DNA of 48,408 nucleotides, taken from NCBI GenBank assembly GCA_964428225.1, contig CAYRXS010000012.1, forward strand, positions 1 through 48,408, written 5' to 3'. The stretch is from JBFMCU01 sp964428225 (GTDB lineage: Bacteria; Planctomycetota; UBA1135; GCA-002686595). The position numbers were made by a program, and so were the translations under genes. Shown here piece by piece: positions 8,535 through 17,821 of this stretch (its first letter is position 1; every line of letters begins with the position of its first letter). The notes beneath the pieces were generated by a model. That model did no database searches. It had not been told where the DNA came from and worked only from the letters and a program-made list of their open reading frames with translations.

Positions 8535-11500
8535 TTAGAAGCGGAAGGGGATCCGCAGGAAGTCGACGGAGACGTCCGACTCGGTCTCGGAGGTCAGGCC
8601 GATTCCCAGGGCGTCGAGGTCGAACACGACGTTGAAGCGGAAGAACTGGAGCTCTCCGGGATCCACGAGCGCCGGGTCGTGGAAGTCGGTGATGTCCGCG
8701 CTGTCCTCGACGAGGAGGTCGGACTCGTCCGGGTTCCCGAAGACATCCGCCCTCGCCGCGTCGAAGGTGATCCTCACCGCCGCGGTGCCGGGGAGGACGT
8801 CCGCCTCGCCGTCGGTGTACACGCGGAAGAAGCGCGGGATCAGCTCGTACTGCACGGCACCGCCGGCCTGCTCGTCGATGAAGGCTTGCAGCGTACCCTC
8901 TCCCCCGTCCACGGTGATCGTGAGGGCGACCGCGAGGTCGTCGTAGGCCGCGGCGGTGACGAGAAAGTCCTGGTAGGTGCCGAGGGGATCCGAGGCGAGC
9001 TCCAGGCGGAGCAGGAAGCTCCTCAGGAGGTTCGGAGCGCGGAGGTAGATGTCGACGAAGCCGCCGGCGATCAGGGGATCGAGGGACGAGCCCTCGATAC
9101 GCAGGGTCACGCCGTCCGTCTCCACGGAGACCGCCGATCCGGTGATGACCTCGCCCAGGAGGGGGTCGAGCTCGTCGACCTTGCCGTCGGTCGTCTCGAT
9201 CTGCCCGTCGAGGAGATCCGTCCCGTCGAACCGCCACGCCAGCATGCTCGGCGCGCCGTCCGGATCCTGGGCGGCGCCCCCGACCGAGATCCAGCGGGAG
9301 CGCGCCTTGGAGCGGGCTCCGAAGAGCGGGACCATCACCAGCGCCGCGGGCCTCGCGATCGCGTGCAGCGGGGCGTCCTTCGACGCGGTGGCCACGTGCA
9401 CGACGATGTCCGTGAGCTCGGGCATCGGGCCGGGAGGCGCGAGGGGATCGGGGACGTGTAGCTGGATGATGCCGGGGCCGCCGGCGCCTCCGTAGCTCGT
9501 GTTCACCTGGCCAAACTGCAGGTTGCCCGTCACCGTCGGGCCGCCCTCGGCGGTGATGTGGTAGAAGCCGGGGGGCGGAGGCGGATTGGTGCCCCCGTCG
9601 GTGAAGTCGATGTTCGACGCCGTCTCGAGGATGACGTGCCCGCCCGAGCCGCTGCCTCCCGTGCCGCCGATGTGGTCGAAGTTCATCGTGTTCTCGCCGG
9701 CGCCGCCCCGGCCGCCGTCGCAGCGGATCCTCCCCTGCTCCCCGAACACGATGTTGCCCAGGGCGCGGACGTTTAGGCCCCCGGCGCCCCCGCCTCCGCC
9801 GCCGCCCTTCTCGTCGCTGGCGATCGTCCAGCCCGGCGTCGGGAACGAGCCGGCGGGACAGGCGTCGCCCCCCGCGCCTCCTCCGGCGCCGGCGTGGATC
9901 CGCGGGAGCTCGCCCCGGACGAACTCGAACGTGCCGCCCTGGTCCACGGGGTGCACGCCGGCGAAGTCGTTCGTGGGATCGTCGTCCTGGAAGGGCCCGG
10001 GGCCGGGAGCGCCGCCCCAGGCCGGCATGGCGCCGAACCGCGTGGCGTCCTGGGACAGGGGATTGCCGTCGGACGTCGTGCCGGGCCCTCCCCCGGTCGC
10101 GAGGGTCTCGGCCCCCGCGAATTCGCCGTCGACGTAGTGGACCTGGCTCCCGGCGAGAGTACCGCCCCCGCCGCCCCCGGGCCGGCGGTCGTTCTTGATT
10201 CCGCTGGGCGAGTACCCGGTGTGACCCCCGCCGCCCCCCTCCTTGGCCACGCCGAAGGCTCCCCAGGCGGGGCCGCCGAACGGCGTGGAGCCGGTGGTGA
10301 CCCAGCTCCCGATACCCCCCTTGCCCCCGCCGCCCGCTCCCGCGCCGCCGGACTCCGGCTGGTGGCCGGTGTTCAGGGTGGAGACGTCCTTGGCGTTGAA
10401 GCCGCTGATGTTGATCTCGCCCCGGATGATCACGTTGCGCGATGCGTTGATCTGCATCGTGTTGGGGCCCTGGACGCGGAGGATCCCATCCTCCTCGATG
10501 ACCAGGTCGCGCACGTCGACGATGCCGTTGACCGTGTTCTGCACCGTCGTGGGCACGCCGCCGGGTCCGCCTACGATCGCGGTGGCGGTCGTGTCGAAGA
10601 AGAAGTTGTCGCCGCTCTTGATGTACCAGTCGAAGTCGCCGTCGGGGCCGCCGGTGCCGACGAACTCGAAGGCGGGACGGAGCTCGCCCCCCTCCCAGAT
10701 GGCGGCGGGCGACTCGAACAGCGCGTCGCCGTCCTCGAAGGAACCGGGATCACCGTGGCTCAGCGTGAACTCCTCCAGGAGTTCGTCGCCGAGGTCGTCG
10801 CGCGGATCCAGGCTGTCGAAGAGCACCGTCCGGGTCGGCGCCCGCGCGAAGCGATCGATGGTGAGCAGGTTCGTCTGCCCCACGAGGTCCCGGAACCCGG
10901 GACGGACGACGGCGCGGAACATACTGTGCGCGGGCAGGATTCCGATCGGCTCGAGGCGCACGAGGGACCCTGCCTCCGTGCAGTTCGCGACGAGCGTCAC
11001 GCGCGTGTCGATCGGCTGCCATTCCAGGTCGCTGTTCAGGAACTCGATGCGGAGCAGATCCTGGGTGACGTTGGACTCGCCCGGGCTGACCGACTGGTTG
11101 AAGAACAGCATCACCGCCACGCGGGCGTTCGGATCGCTGAACAGGTTCAGGGGCACCTCGAAGGCGGTGAGGCTCCCGTCCCCGTCGAGGTCGTCGGGAT
11201 CGGAGACGGAGTAGGTCTGCGAGACGTCGTCGAACTCGAAGTACACGCGCTTCGCGTCGTCCCCCCCGATCTCCAGGTAGGTCGCGTTCGGCTCGGAGCT
11301 GCCGAGCGCGCGGACGAGGGGGACGGGCGGGCCGCTCACCGTGTCGATGAAGACGTCGGCGGGATCGTCGGAGGCGGGAGTCGTGAAGCGCCGGTTCTGC
11401 GACTGCTCCAGCTTCGCGCCGGACGTCGATCGCACCGTGTTCGCGGCGCCGTCCGACTTGCCGGGAACGGAGATCGCGTGGGCCACCGAGCCCGGCTGCA

Positions 11501-11897
11501 GGCCCGCGTCGGAGAGGTCGGCCTTCACGGGACAGGTGGGCTGGAACACCACGACCCGGGGATCGACCGCCTCGAACGCCCCGTCGCCGTCCGCGTCGAT
11601 CCCCTTCAGGAAGAAGGACCCGCTCGCCGGCATGCCCGTGAGCGAGCCGATGTTGATCGTGTTCAGGCTCACTGTGCCGAAGTCCACGTCCTGGTTGAAG
11701 GTGAACTCGATCTGCCGGTTGATCTCCCAGATGGCGCCGTCCAGGACGTTGATGCCGGTCAGGTGGAATCCTCCCGCCGGGACGGTCCCGCCTCCGGATC
11801 CGCCGCTGGAGCACGCTCCGAGGAAGGTGAAGAGGACCGCGGAGCCGGCGACGAGCGCCGCCCGCGGGATACGCGTGAACGTGGTCGTGGTATGCAT
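8535..11897 (-). CDS. Large glycine-rich surface lipoprotein with SbsA-like Ig domains
   Basis: The product is 1120 residues from the ATG at 11897. Residues 1-29 are a lipoprotein signal with lipobox LGAC (Cys29), then a Ser/Gly linker. Residues about 40-330 contain two bacterial Ig/SbsA-like regions (FTFNQDVDFGTVS; LFFNQSVSPGESN), as in Big_5 domains that speak of 'extreme values of a property'. Residues about 500-860 are strongly glycine-rich, with runs of four to seven Gly between short strands (INASRNVIIRGEINISGF; GNIVFGEQGRIRCDGG), like a beta-helix or passenger-type fold. The last 250 residues are beta-rich. The upstream in-frame extension lacks a signal and was not used. It is probably a cell-surface structural or adhesion protein; function is inferred from architecture only. 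Confidence 0.75.
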   Translation of the reverse strand: MHTTTTFTRIPRAALVAGSAVLFTFLGACSSGGSGGGTVPAGGFHLTGINVLDGAIWEINRQIEFTFNQDVDFGTVSLNTINIGSLTGMPASGSFFLKGIDADGDGAFEAVDPRVVVFQPTCPVKADLSDAGLQPGSVAHAISVPGKSDGAANTVRSTSGAKLEQSQNRRFTTPASDDPADVFIDTVSGPPVPLVRALGSSEPNATYLEIGGDDAKRVYFEFDDVSQTYSVSDPDDLDGDGSLTAFEVPLNLFSDPNARVAVMLFFNQSVSPGESNVTQDLLRIEFLNSDLEWQPIDTRVTLVANCTEAGSLVRLEPIGILPAHSMFRAVVRPGFRDLVGQTNLLTIDRFARAPTRTVLFDSLDPRDDLGDELLEEFTLSHGDPGSFEDGDALFESPAAIWEGGELRPAFEFVGTGGPDGDFDWYIKSGDNFFFDTTATAIVGGPGGVPTTVQNTVNGIVDVRDLVIEEDGILRVQGPNTMQINASRNVIIRGEINISGFNAKDVSTLNTGHQPESGGAGAGGGGKGGIGSWVTTGSTPFGGPAWGAFGVAKEGGGGGHTGYSPSGIKNDRRPGGGGGGTLAGSQVHYVDGEFAGAETLATGGGPGTTSDGNPLSQDATRFGAMPAWGGAPGPGPFQDDDPTNDFAGVHPVDQGGTFEFVRGELPRIHAGAGGGAGGDACPAGSFPTPGWTIASDEKGGGGGGGAGGLNVRALGNIVFGEQGRIRCDGGRGGAGENTMNFDHIGGTGGSGSGGHVILETASNIDFTDGGTNPPPPPGFYHITAEGGPTVTGNLQFGQVNTSYGGAGGPGIIQLHVPDPLAPPGPMPELTDIVVHVATASKDAPLHAIARPAALVMVPLFGARSKARSRWISVGGAAQDPDGAPSMLAWRFDGTDLLDGQIETTDGKVDELDPLLGEVITGSAVSVETDGVTLRIEGSSLDPLIAGGFVDIYLRAPNLLRSFLLRLELASDPLGTYQDFLVTAAAYDDLAVALTITVDGGEGTLQAFIDEQAGGAVQYELIPRFFRVYTDGEADVLPGTAAVRITFDAARADVFGNPDESDLLVEDSADITDFHDPALVDPGELQFFRFNVVFDLDALGIGLTSETESDVSVDFLRIPFRF

Positions 11898-12190
11898 CGA
11901 GGCCTGCCTGATCGTGCCTGGGCGATCGCGGGGCCCCGGGGACGTTCGTCCGCTCTTATTACGAGATACCACGGGACCCCCGCGGACTACATGTACAAAC
12001 CCCATGCCGGACGGCGGCACCCTCGGACGGGGCGGAGGAACACTCCCGAGGGCCCGAGAACGCGGTGCCCACCCGCGAGGGGAACCGCTTCGTACCCACC
12101 CGATTCCCGGCAGTGCGAAGACGCACCTGCGGGATCGCCCATCGCCGCACGCTCGTCCCCGCCGAGGCGGGCCAGGGACGCGCGGCGAGC

Positions 12191-13189
12191 CTACGCCGGA
12201 TTCCAGGCGCGGACGACCGAGCTCATCTCCGTGTCCTCGCGAAGGAGGGCGACGTCGCGGAATCCGGCGCGCTCCAGATCCTCGCGCAGCTCCTCGAACG
12301 TGAAGGTGCCGCCGCTCTCGGTGGCCACGAGCATGTTCACCGCGAAGAGCGCCCCGAACGGCGGGGAGGTGCGCGCCTCGTCCATGAGCACGTCGCGCAG
12401 GAGCAGGTGTCCTCCCGGAACCAGGGCCCGGCGAATCGCGAGCAAGAGGTCACGGTTCTGCGCGCGGGAGTTCTGGTGGGCGATGGCGCCGAGCCACACG
12501 AGGTCCGCTCCGCGCGGGAGAGGATCCGTGTAGAAGTCGCCCGCGACGAGCTCGACGCGATCGAGCATCCCCGCGCGCTCCAGTCGCCGCTGCGCGATGG
12601 GGATCACGTGGGACAGGTCGAAGAGCGTGCCCCGGGCTTCGGGGCGACGCCGGAGGAGCTCGATCAGCCAGGTGCCCGGCCCTCCGCCGATGTCCATCAC
12701 GTGGCGGAACTCCAGCGGGCCCACGTCGTCGAAGACGATCGGGGCCGTCGGGGCCGAGACGTTGTCCATGGCCTCGATGAACGCGAAGGCGTCCGCGTCC
12801 TCGCCCTGGATGCTCGGGACCCGCTCCGCGGGCCGGCCGCTCTTGACGATTCCGGCCAGCTGAACCCAGCGCCGCATGCAGTTCCCGTGGTGGCGCGCCA
12901 TGGCGAGCACGCTCCCGGGCTCGTGATCGGTCAGCAGCCCCTCGATCCCCGCGGCCAGGGAGTAGAGGCCGTCCTCCTTGTCGAGGAGCCTCATCGCGGC
13001 TAGGGCGTCGAGGAGGATCGTCGTCCCGCGGAGGTCCGCGTCGACGGCGCCGGCGAGCGCGCTCGCATCGCAGGGGCCGTCGGTCAGGCGGGCGAAGAGA
13101 TCGAGATCGACCGCCGCGCTCAGCACGCAGGCGGCCTGGTACGTCCTCGCGAGCGACAGGACGTCTTCCGCTGTCCACTCTTTTTCCAT
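12191..13189 (-). CDS. SAM-dependent O-methyltransferase (acetylserotonin/CrtF-type)
   Basis: The 332-residue protein has the two-domain layout of class-I small-molecule O-methyltransferases. A winged-helix dimerisation domain spans residues about 12-85, and a Rossmann-like catalytic domain has the SAM-binding motif DIGGGPGT at 166-173. LVPGGHLLLRDVLMDE is the usual strand-and-turn after it. AIAHQNS occupies the place of the catalytic His region seen as 'LHDW' in plant and bacterial relatives. No signal peptide is present. GGAGGCG precedes the ATG by a few bases, and a TTGACA box lies 69 bases upstream. It stands alone on its strand, divergent from the TauE-like gene. The acceptor is probably a phenolic or polyketide hydroxyl; the substrate is unknown. 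Confidence 0.85.
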   Translation of the reverse strand: MEKEWTAEDVLSLARTYQAACVLSAAVDLDLFARLTDGPCDASALAGAVDADLRGTTILLDALAAMRLLDKEDGLYSLAAGIEGLLTDHEPGSVLAMARHHGNCMRRWVQLAGIVKSGRPAERVPSIQGEDADAFAFIEAMDNVSAPTAPIVFDDVGPLEFRHVMDIGGGPGTWLIELLRRRPEARGTLFDLSHVIPIAQRRLERAGMLDRVELVAGDFYTDPLPRGADLVWLGAIAHQNSRAQNRDLLLAIRRALVPGGHLLLRDVLMDEARTSPPFGALFAVNMLVATESGGTFTFEELREDLERAGFRDVALLREDTEMSSVVRAWNPA

Positions 13190-13233
13190 GACACGCCTCC
13201 GCGGTCGATGCTGCCCGATGCGCGATGACGATC

Positions 13234-13263
13234 GTCTTACCCGCCGGGGCTCGGCGATGTCAA
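13234..13263 (-). promoter_or_regulatory. Sigma-70-type promoter for the O-methyltransferase gene
   Basis: On the minus strand a perfect TTGACA (13263 to 13258) is followed after 18 bases by TAAGAC (13239 to 13234). Transcription would start near 13227, giving a leader of about 38 bases to the ATG at 13189. Confidence 0.45.
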
Positions 13264-13280
13264 GCGGGGGATCGTGTCGC

Positions 13281-13286
13281 TACACT
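13281..13286 (+). promoter_or_regulatory. Candidate -10 hexamer (TACACT) for the TauE-like permease gene
   Basis: GC-TACACT lies 29 bases before the ATG at 13316. If it is real, the in-frame GTG at 13274 would lie upstream of the transcript start, which favours the ATG as the true start. Confidence 0.3.
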
Positions 13287-13315
13287 CCGGGACGGATGTC
13301 GCGCAAGAGCCGAGC

Positions 13316-14209
13316 ATGACCTTCACGATCTCCGGAGTCGAGGTGTTCCCGTTGTGGCCGTTCCTGGCCGCCTTCGTGATCTCGTTCTTCACCTCGATGG
13401 GCGGCGTCTCCGGAGCCTTCCTGCTGCTGCCGTACCAGGTGAGCATCCTGGGCTTCGACAGGCCCGCGGTCAGCTCCACGAACCTGCTCTTCAACGTCGT
13501 GGCGATCCCCGGCGGCGTGGTCCGGTTCGTCCGGGAGGGCCGCATGCTCTGGCCGCTCACCACGGTCATGGTGGCGGGCCTGGTGCCCGGAGTCGCGCTG
13601 GGCGTCTGGGTGCGGCTGAAGTACCTGCCCGATCCGCGGGAGTTCAAGCTGTTCGTGGGGTGCGTGCTGCTGTACATCGCCGGCAGCCTGATCGTCGACA
13701 TCGTCAAGGGACGGCGAGGAAGGAAGGACTCGATCCCGAGCACGGGCGGAGTGGTGCGCACGAAGTCCCTCGGGTGGCGGCGCATGTCGTACACGTGGGC
13801 GGACGAGACCTACTCGTTCGATCCCCGGTGGGTCTTCCTCCTCGTGACCGCCGTCGGCGCGATCGGGACGACCTACGGCATCGGCGGCGGAGCGATGGTC
13901 GCGCCGATCCTCGTTTCGCTCTTCCGGCTCCCCGTGCACACGATCGCCGGCGCCGCTCTCACCAGCACCTTCGCCACCTCGGTGATCGGCGTCGCCGCCT
14001 ACACGTGGCTCGCGCCGGTCATGGATCCGGAGGCGGCGTCCACGAGCCCCGACTGGTGGCTCGGTCTCCTCCTCGGCGCCGGCGGCTTCCTGGGGATCTA
14101 CCTCGGCGCGCGCTGTCAGAAGCACGTGCCGGAGCGGTGGATCAAGGTGATGCTCGCGGGCGTCCTCCTCCTCCTCGCGCTGCGCTACGTCGGGCAGTAC
14201 GTCTTGTAG
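13316..14209 (+). CDS. TauE/SafE family membrane permease (anion exporter)
   Basis: The 297-residue integral membrane protein has two similar halves, each opening with a glycine-rich reentrant-type motif: TSMGGVSGAFLLLP near residue 27 and TTYGIGGGAMVAPIL near residue 185. That is the signature of the TauE/SafE (DUF81) family, which exports sulfite, sulfoacetate or related small anions. About eight hydrophobic segments can be counted, with a longer charged cytoplasmic loop around residues 130-165 (RGRKDSIPSTGG). The ATG at 13316 was preferred to an in-frame GTG 42 bases earlier because a TACACT hexamer lies between them. Neither start has a strong Shine-Dalgarno. The neighbours give no clue to the transported anion. 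Confidence 0.85.
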   Translation: MTFTISGVEVFPLWPFLAAFVISFFTSMGGVSGAFLLLPYQVSILGFDRPAVSSTNLLFNVVAIPGGVVRFVREGRMLWPLTTVMVAGLVPGVALGVWVRLKYLPDPREFKLFVGCVLLYIAGSLIVDIVKGRRGRKDSIPSTGGVVRTKSLGWRRMSYTWADETYSFDPRWVFLLVTAVGAIGTTYGIGGGAMVAPILVSLFRLPVHTIAGAALTSTFATSVIGVAAYTWLAPVMDPEAASTSPDWWLGLLLGAGGFLGIYLGARCQKHVPERWIKVMLAGVLLLLALRYVGQYVL

Positions 14210-14323
14210 GAGTTCGGTTCGAGCGACCCGATCGGGACGGGGATCATCACGCCTCGCGGAACCCGTCTTCGCTCGGCAGGTTCGAGTGGGCACGGGACGA
14301 CCGAACCGCTTCGTCCCTCGGAA

Positions 14324-14423
14324 NNNNNNNNNNNNNNNNNNNNNNNNNNNNNNNNNNNNNNNNNNNNNNNNNNNNNNNNNNNNNNNNNNNNNNNNNNNNN
14401 NNNNNNNNNNNNNNNNNNNNNNN
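14324..14423. other. Assembly gap (100 N)
   Basis: Exactly 100 consecutive N, the usual placeholder for a scaffold join of unknown size. The 114 bases between the permease stop (14209) and the gap show no gene. Linkage of the two sides rests on the scaffolder. Confidence 0.98.
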
Positions 14424-14473
14424 ACCGCGCTTCTTCCCCGAACGTGTCCGACCCCCTGCCCGGGTGAGTGAAC

Positions 14474-15139
14474 ATGACCTCGACCGTCGACGAGCCGGAG
14501 AAGGAGAGAGAGCCCGTCCTCGAAACGACCGCGGGTGAGCCGCTCGCGAATCTCCATCGCGAGGAGGATCTGCGGTCGATGTTCCTGTTGCCGCTTCGCG
14601 CGCTGGAGCTCGTCCTCTCCGAGCAGGAGCGCCTGGCGCGGACCATCGCCTCCGGCCGAAGCTCGGTCCTGCTCGTCGGCGCGTTGCTGTACACGAGCAT
14701 TCTGTTCGCCCTTCCCTTCGGCGCGGTGCTCGGGCTCGATCGCTTCTGGCGCGTGGCCCTCCTCTTCGTGGGCTCGCTCGGCATCTGCTTCCCCTCGTTG
14801 CAGGTGTTCAGCGCCTACATCGGCTGCCGCATCGACATCCGACGGAACCTCGCGCTCGGGCTCGTAATCACGTGCGTGGCCGCGTTGTTCACGTTCGGCT
14901 TCTTTCCGATCCTGTGGTTCCTCCGGGAGACCATGATCGCGGACTCCGAGACGATCACCCTCACGCACGTCTCCCTCGTGCTCCTGATCTTCTCGCTGCT
15001 GGCGGGGATCGGTCACCTGTACCGCTGCCTGTACCGGTTCGAGGGGCTGGTGCGCTCCTACCCGGTGCTCATCACCATCTGGCAGGCGCTGTTCGTGTTC
15101 ATCTGCTACCGGATGGCCCGGCTGCTCGACCTCTTGTGA
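14474..15139 (+). CDS. Polytopic membrane protein, first of a coupled pair
   Basis: The 221-residue protein has a charged cytoplasmic head (residues about 1-65, rich in Glu/Arg) and then five or six hydrophobic segments (for example SSVLLVGALLYTSILFALPF and ALGLVITCVAALFTFGFFP). The five-to-six-helix arrangement after a soluble head resembles Yip1-like bacterial membrane proteins, but no diagnostic motif was found. The ATG at 14474 is preceded by GGGTGAG at Shine-Dalgarno distance; an in-frame GTG two codons earlier is the alternative. Its TGA overlaps the next ATG by one base (TGATG), so translation of the two is probably coupled. Anything upstream is lost in the assembly gap. Function is unknown. 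Confidence 0.7.
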   Translation: MTSTVDEPEKEREPVLETTAGEPLANLHREEDLRSMFLLPLRALELVLSEQERLARTIASGRSSVLLVGALLYTSILFALPFGAVLGLDRFWRVALLFVGSLGICFPSLQVFSAYIGCRIDIRRNLALGLVITCVAALFTFGFFPILWFLRETMIADSETITLTHVSLVLLIFSLLAGIGHLYRCLYRFEGLVRSYPVLITIWQALFVFICYRMARLLDLL

Positions 15140-15792
15140 TGGGCAAGACCCTCGGGGTCCTGGTCGTTGCGTCCGCCGTCTACGGGTACACGGTCGGAGC
15201 GGCCCACGATCAGCTCTACGCCACGCGGAATCTCGTAAAGATCCCCCTCCTGATCCTGGGAACGGCCTGGATCTGCTGTCTGGCCTACTGGGTCGTGGGC
15301 CGGTTCTTCGTGCTCGAGCTCTCGCTCCGGCGCACTCACGAGCTGGCCATCCACCTGTTCCGGGACACCTCCGTGCTGCTGGCGAGCCTCGCCCCCGCCA
15401 ACTTCTTCATCGCCCAGATCCTCGTGCACTCCGACGACGGCCGGCTCGGCGAGTACTCGCTCTTCCTCGGTCTGAACGTCCTGTTCGTCGCGGGGTGCGG
15501 CACGCTGGCCCTGGTTCGCCAGGGGCGGACGATCCTCGCGACCTGCGAAACCACGAGGAAGCGCGCGACCGGGGTGATCCTCTGCTGGCTGGTCCTCTCT
15601 CTCGGCGTGGGAGGCCAGGGTGCGTTCTACCTCCGCCCCCTCTTCGGGCTGCCCGCCTCCCGGGGGTGCTCGCCGCCCTTCCTGCTCGGCGCCGAGCCCG
15701 ACGTCCGCGGCGCGACGAACTTCTACGAGGCCGTGTACCAGGTCCTCACCGACCCGCCCCTGCCGCGGAGCTGGGGAGGCTCCGGCGACTGA
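15139..15792 (+). CDS. Polytopic membrane protein, second of a coupled pair
   Basis: The 217-residue protein has about five hydrophobic segments (starting LGVLVVASAVYGYTVGAA, later LLILGTAWICCLAYWVVG and ATGVILCWLVLSLGVGG). A basic-acidic loop (LSLRRTHELAIHLFRD) lies between them and the C-terminal tail is hydrophilic, with two Cys-containing turns and ending in SGD. Residues about 180-200 (EPDVRGATNFYEAVYQVL) look amphipathic. It starts inside the stop codon of the preceding membrane gene with no strong ribosome-binding site of its own, which fits translational reinitiation and a two-component membrane complex. I do not recognise a family. The frame stays open upstream, but that extension lies antiparallel to no signal and was not used. 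Confidence 0.65.
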   Translation: MGKTLGVLVVASAVYGYTVGAAHDQLYATRNLVKIPLLILGTAWICCLAYWVVGRFFVLELSLRRTHELAIHLFRDTSVLLASLAPANFFIAQILVHSDDGRLGEYSLFLGLNVLFVAGCGTLALVRQGRTILATCETTRKRATGVILCWLVLSLGVGGQGAFYLRPLFGLPASRGCSPPFLLGAEPDVRGATNFYEAVYQVLTDPPLPRSWGGSGD

Positions 15793-15899
15793 CGACCCTT
15801 CGCGGTCGCCCCGCTCGCGCGCGATCGTGAGAGAATGGTTTCACGCCTCGGCTTCCGGGCCGTCCGCTCCCGGCCCCGACTCCGGAAGAGAGGCCCGTC

Positions 15900-17783
15900 A
15901 TGTCCCCCACCGCCCTGATCGTCCTCCTCCTCGCCTCGCCCGCGGCCGGCCTCTCTCCTCCCCCCGATGCGGTCCGCGTGGCCCAGGCGGGGCAGCTGCT
16001 GGTGGTCCACGCGCCGGGGACGGCCCGGGGTCCGCTCCCGACGACGGCGCGAGGCGCCATTCGCGGGCCGGTGCTCACCGGCGGACGGTGGCGGTCGTTC
16101 GCGGAGGTGGAGGAGATCGAATTCGACGAGAGCGCGGGAACCGTGAAGCTGCGCGTGCCGCCCCGGGAAACCGGTCCCCTGGAGGTCCGGTTCGTGGATC
16201 CCCTGCCTCGCGGGACGACGTTCGAGGAGATCACGATCGACGTCCGTCCCCCGAACCTACGCGACGGGATCCGCGTCGACGGCACGCTCGATCCGTTCGA
16301 GGCCGAGCTGATCGCGCCGTTCGCGGCGGGCGGCGCCGTGCTCGTGGACATGTTCGACTCGGTGACCCTCGAATACGCGGGGACGATCCAGGCGGAGTAC
16401 GAGGTGGCCGTCGACTCGCGGCACGTCTACCTGCGCGTGACGTGGGACGACGCCACCGAGGATCGCGAGTTCGACCTGAACCTCGACCAGAACGCGCGCC
16501 GGCACGACGTGCTCTTCCTCGAGATCGACCAGGACGCCGACGGAGTCCTCGAGGACGGCGAGGACACGAGGGGCGTGTTCACCTACATGACCGGGAGCGG
16601 CTGTGTGGATTCGCACTACGACCAGGCTCTCGAGTCGGGAATCGACGACACCACGACCGACGGCGTGGCCCGCATGGCGTGGGACGACGTAACCGAGAGG
16701 TACACGGCCGAGCTGCTGTTTCCGCGCTCCCCCGACGCGAACGGACACGACGCGGACCTCTCGCCGGGAAGCACGGCGCGCTTCAACGTCCTGTTCGGGG
16801 ACGGGCTCGGGACCGCGGCGGTCGCCCCGCGCGTGGGCGGGCTCTTCGGCCTGACGGGATCGGATTCCAGCGGCTGGGGCGTCCTGCCCCTGCCCCCCGA
16901 GCTGCCGGGCCGCTACGCGCCGGTCGCCTCACCCTCGCTCGGGACCTTCGTCGGCGTCAGCGGCCACGAGCATCCGAAGGGGGAGCTCTACGAGCTCGAC
17001 TTCACGACCGGAGACCTGATCCGGCTCACGTTCAACGACCGCTACGAGGACTGGGTGTCGGTCGCCCCCGACGGCTCCTATGCCGCCTACGGCTCGAGCC
17101 CCGAGTACGCCGACTACGCGGGCTACGAGATCTACAAGTGGGAGCGCGCGACGGGCCTCGAGACCGCGCTGACGAGCAACGCGCTCCTCGAGGGCCACCC
17201 CGCCATCTCTCCCGACAACGCCTCGATCGCCTGGGCCTTCTTCGAGGCGAACGGCGAGGTGAACGTCTACGTCATGGACCGCCACGGGGGCAACGTGGTT
17301 CGGATCACCGACGGCTCCGTCGAGAAGAACGACCCCGAGTGGACGAAGGACGGGCGCATCGTGGTGAAGAGCTTCGAGTGGACGGGGCTGGAGCAGCTCG
17401 CGATCATGGACCTTCAGGGCGCGACGGTCCTGCGGCTCACCGACAACCCGAACTCCGATCACGACGGCTACGTCACCGCGGACAACGCGTGGGTCCTGTA
17501 CGAGCGCTTCGAGGGCACGTGGCCCTGGACCCAGGACTGGAACCTGACGAACTCGACGCCGTGGTCGATCCGGATGGTGAGCATGGACGGTCGTCGGCAC
17601 CGGCGGCTCGTCCTCGACGCGCTGGCGAACTGGCTCCCGGTGATGGGCCCCGAGGGCGTAATCGTCCACTTCGTGAACACCTGCTTCAACGGGGGCGAGA
17701 TGCGCATGATCGACCGCTTCGGCGTCGACCGCGGCCGCCTGGCCCCGGCGCAGAGCCACGTGCGCTACATGGACTGGAAGTAG
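15900..17783 (+). CDS. Exported PD40 beta-propeller protein with CBM9-like N-terminal domain
   Basis: The 627-residue protein has a short signal peptide (cleavage near residue 18). Residues about 115-310 are a beta-sandwich resembling CBM9/DOMON-like domains, with the pattern VDGTLDPFE, then HVYLRVTWDD, and LFLEIDQDADG, an acidic turn that may bind Ca2+. Residues about 345-620 are TolB/PD40-type propeller blades with the recurring phrases DLIRLTFNDRYEDWVSVAPDG, NVYVMDRHGGNVVRITDG and LAIMDLQGATVLRLTDNP, each ending in a 'W-x-DG' turn. It is probably a periplasmic or surface carbohydrate- or protein-binding scaffold. AGAGAGG lies just upstream of the ATG. It has no enzymatic motif, and its neighbours do not fix a role. 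Confidence 0.75.
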   Translation: MSPTALIVLLLASPAAGLSPPPDAVRVAQAGQLLVVHAPGTARGPLPTTARGAIRGPVLTGGRWRSFAEVEEIEFDESAGTVKLRVPPRETGPLEVRFVDPLPRGTTFEEITIDVRPPNLRDGIRVDGTLDPFEAELIAPFAAGGAVLVDMFDSVTLEYAGTIQAEYEVAVDSRHVYLRVTWDDATEDREFDLNLDQNARRHDVLFLEIDQDADGVLEDGEDTRGVFTYMTGSGCVDSHYDQALESGIDDTTTDGVARMAWDDVTERYTAELLFPRSPDANGHDADLSPGSTARFNVLFGDGLGTAAVAPRVGGLFGLTGSDSSGWGVLPLPPELPGRYAPVASPSLGTFVGVSGHEHPKGELYELDFTTGDLIRLTFNDRYEDWVSVAPDGSYAAYGSSPEYADYAGYEIYKWERATGLETALTSNALLEGHPAISPDNASIAWAFFEANGEVNVYVMDRHGGNVVRITDGSVEKNDPEWTKDGRIVVKSFEWTGLEQLAIMDLQGATVLRLTDNPNSDHDGYVTADNAWVLYERFEGTWPWTQDWNLTNSTPWSIRMVSMDGRRHRRLVLDALANWLPVMGPEGVIVHFVNTCFNGGEMRMIDRFGVDRGRLAPAQSHVRYMDWK

Positions 17784-17808
17784 CGATCCGGGAGGAACGA
17801 GGGCGCGC

Positions 17809-17814
17809 TAGACT
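17809..17814 (+). promoter_or_regulatory. Candidate -10 hexamer (TAGACT) before the BamE-like gene
   Basis: GC-TAGACT ends 7 bases before the GTG at 17822. Transcription would then begin at about that GTG, so either the message is leaderless or the in-frame ATG at 17873 is the real start. Confidence 0.3.
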
Positions 17815-17821
17815 GGGGAGC

